Assembly (NCBI GenBank): GCA_903829325.1
Contig: CAIKPM010000007.1
Span: 1 to 42,796 of the forward strand
Direction: 5' to 3'
DNA from: an uncultured bacterium
GTDB lineage: Bacteria; Vulcanimicrobiota; Vulcanimicrobiia; Vulcanimicrobiales; Vulcanimicrobiaceae
Length of the DNA: 42,796 bases
Below, in pieces: positions 42,292 to 42,796 of the stretch. The position numbers and the translations under genes are program-made. Positions within the stretch are counted from its first letter, which is position 1. Each line of letters starts with the position of its first letter. The notes under the pieces were generated by a model. That model worked only from the letters and a program-made list of their open reading frames with translations. It had not been told where the DNA came from and made no database searches.

Positions 42292-42796
42292 ATGAATGAA
42301 CGCGGAGTATCAGCTACAATCCGGTCATGGGCTTATCGTGAACCACAAAAAGGCATATCGACCACTATCACCCTATGGGGAATATTTATTGGCTGGCTCT
42401 TCGTTATTATTAATGCAAGCATACAACATGTTCCTTGGCGCGACGAAGTACGTGCATACACCATCGCAATCACCAGTGCTGATCTAGGCGCGCTCTGGCA
42501 AACCCTTCATCAAGAAGGCCACCCACTGCTTTGGTACCTGCTATTGCGCGGATTGCATGCAATAGCTCCATATCCCGTCGTTTTAAAAATAGCATCCCTG
42601 ATTATCGCTGCGTGCACGGGTTTTATTGTGACGATGAAGTCACCTTTTCGCATCTGGATACGCTGCCTCATCCTGATGAGCGAAATGATGATTTTTGAAA
42701 ATTCGGTATTATCGCGCAGTTATGGCATGAGCGTGCTCTGCATGTTCCTCTTCGCTTGGTGCTACAAAAAATATCGCAGAAAAAGTCTTGTGCTAG
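42292..42796 (+). CDS. Membrane glycosyltransferase (GT39/ArnT-like), 5' part
   Basis: The reading frame from ATG 42292 stays open to the window end (168 codons). A membrane helix (ITLWGIFIGWLFVIINAS) is followed by WRDEVRAYTIA and then EGHPLLWYLLLRGLHAI. This matches the first periplasmic loop of polyprenol-dependent glycosyltransferases, where the DE pair is catalytic, and the following GHPxLWY segment. At least two more helices follow. These enzymes move sugars from lipid carriers to proteins or lipids. No clear Shine-Dalgarno; the upstream sequence is AT-rich (TATATAATG). The 3' end is not seen. Confidence 0.75.
   Translation, partial: MNERGVSATIRSWAYREPQKGISTTITLWGIFIGWLFVIINASIQHVPWRDEVRAYTIAITSADLGALWQTLHQEGHPLLWYLLLRGLHAIAPYPVVLKIASLIIAACTGFIVTMKSPFRIWIRCLILMSEMMIFENSVLSRSYGMSVLCMFLFAWCYKKYRRKSLVL

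Noticed and set aside
42296-42487. 63-codon frame near the right end
   Set aside because: It overlaps, in another frame, the glycosyltransferase start at 42292, which has clear family motifs.

Overview
The window looks like chromosome of an uncultured double-membrane bacterium of moderate GC content. A diderm envelope is indicated by a signal-peptide-bearing outer-membrane beta-barrel protein (21504-22298). Other genes point to the Terrabacteria side: whiA, a MazG with a tetrapyrrole-methylase N-terminus, the trmD-rplS-lepB-rbgA-rnhB-yraN gene order, and a gap-pgk-tpiA-gpmI operon. Candidatus Eremiobacterota (WPS-2) or a relative is my best guess, but that is inference from gene content and not a database result.

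Layout. 1-181: the start of a leftward IS3-like transposase cut by the window edge, then a promoter for a 630-residue AT-richer orphan gene. 2028-5018: leftward thiolase and sugar-nucleotide epimerase genes. 5062-7335: comEC (DNA uptake). 7344-12487: a leftward housekeeping operon (small leader ORF, unknown gene, trmD, rplS, lepB, rbgA, rnhB, yraN, pseudokinase-TPR protein), tightly packed with GTGA or longer overlaps. 12626-14409: a Tat-like protein, a GDPH-motif protein and a NarL-type regulator. 14410-14684: a 275-base gap holding a regulator promoter and a long symmetric hairpin. 14685-16805: a leftward operon of periplasmic-binding protein, Rieske ferredoxin and a DJ-1/PfpI protein without its catalytic cysteine.

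16867-26666 is a potassium island. kdpFABC is preceded by a promoter overlapping a perfect 20-bp palindrome and is followed by a porin-like protein. Facing it is an unusual kdpD that contains the KdpD sensor domain twice and has no kinase or membrane part. Divergent from that is a separate membrane histidine kinase with a NarL/LuxR-type response regulator, where an OmpR-type KdpE would be expected. This rewired arrangement is the strongest candidate here for something undescribed.

26671-30629 is accessory-looking: an AT-rich orphan gene, an SDR, tRNA-Leu(GAG), a secreted proline-rich protein and a second 'orphan protein plus NarL regulator' tail-to-tail cassette that parallels the one at 12912-14409. 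30785-42110 is a rightward block: mfd, a PrsA-like foldase lipoprotein, mazG, whiA, gap, pgk, tpiA and gpmI. It links repair, protein export, nucleotide clean-up and lower glycolysis, with many overlapping start and stop codons. The window ends inside a membrane glycosyltransferase gene (42292 onward).

No gene-free stretch exceeds 300 bases. No CRISPR array, rRNA or replication origin was seen. All domain calls are by eye from motifs; start codons were chosen from Shine-Dalgarno (SD) spacing and overlap logic.
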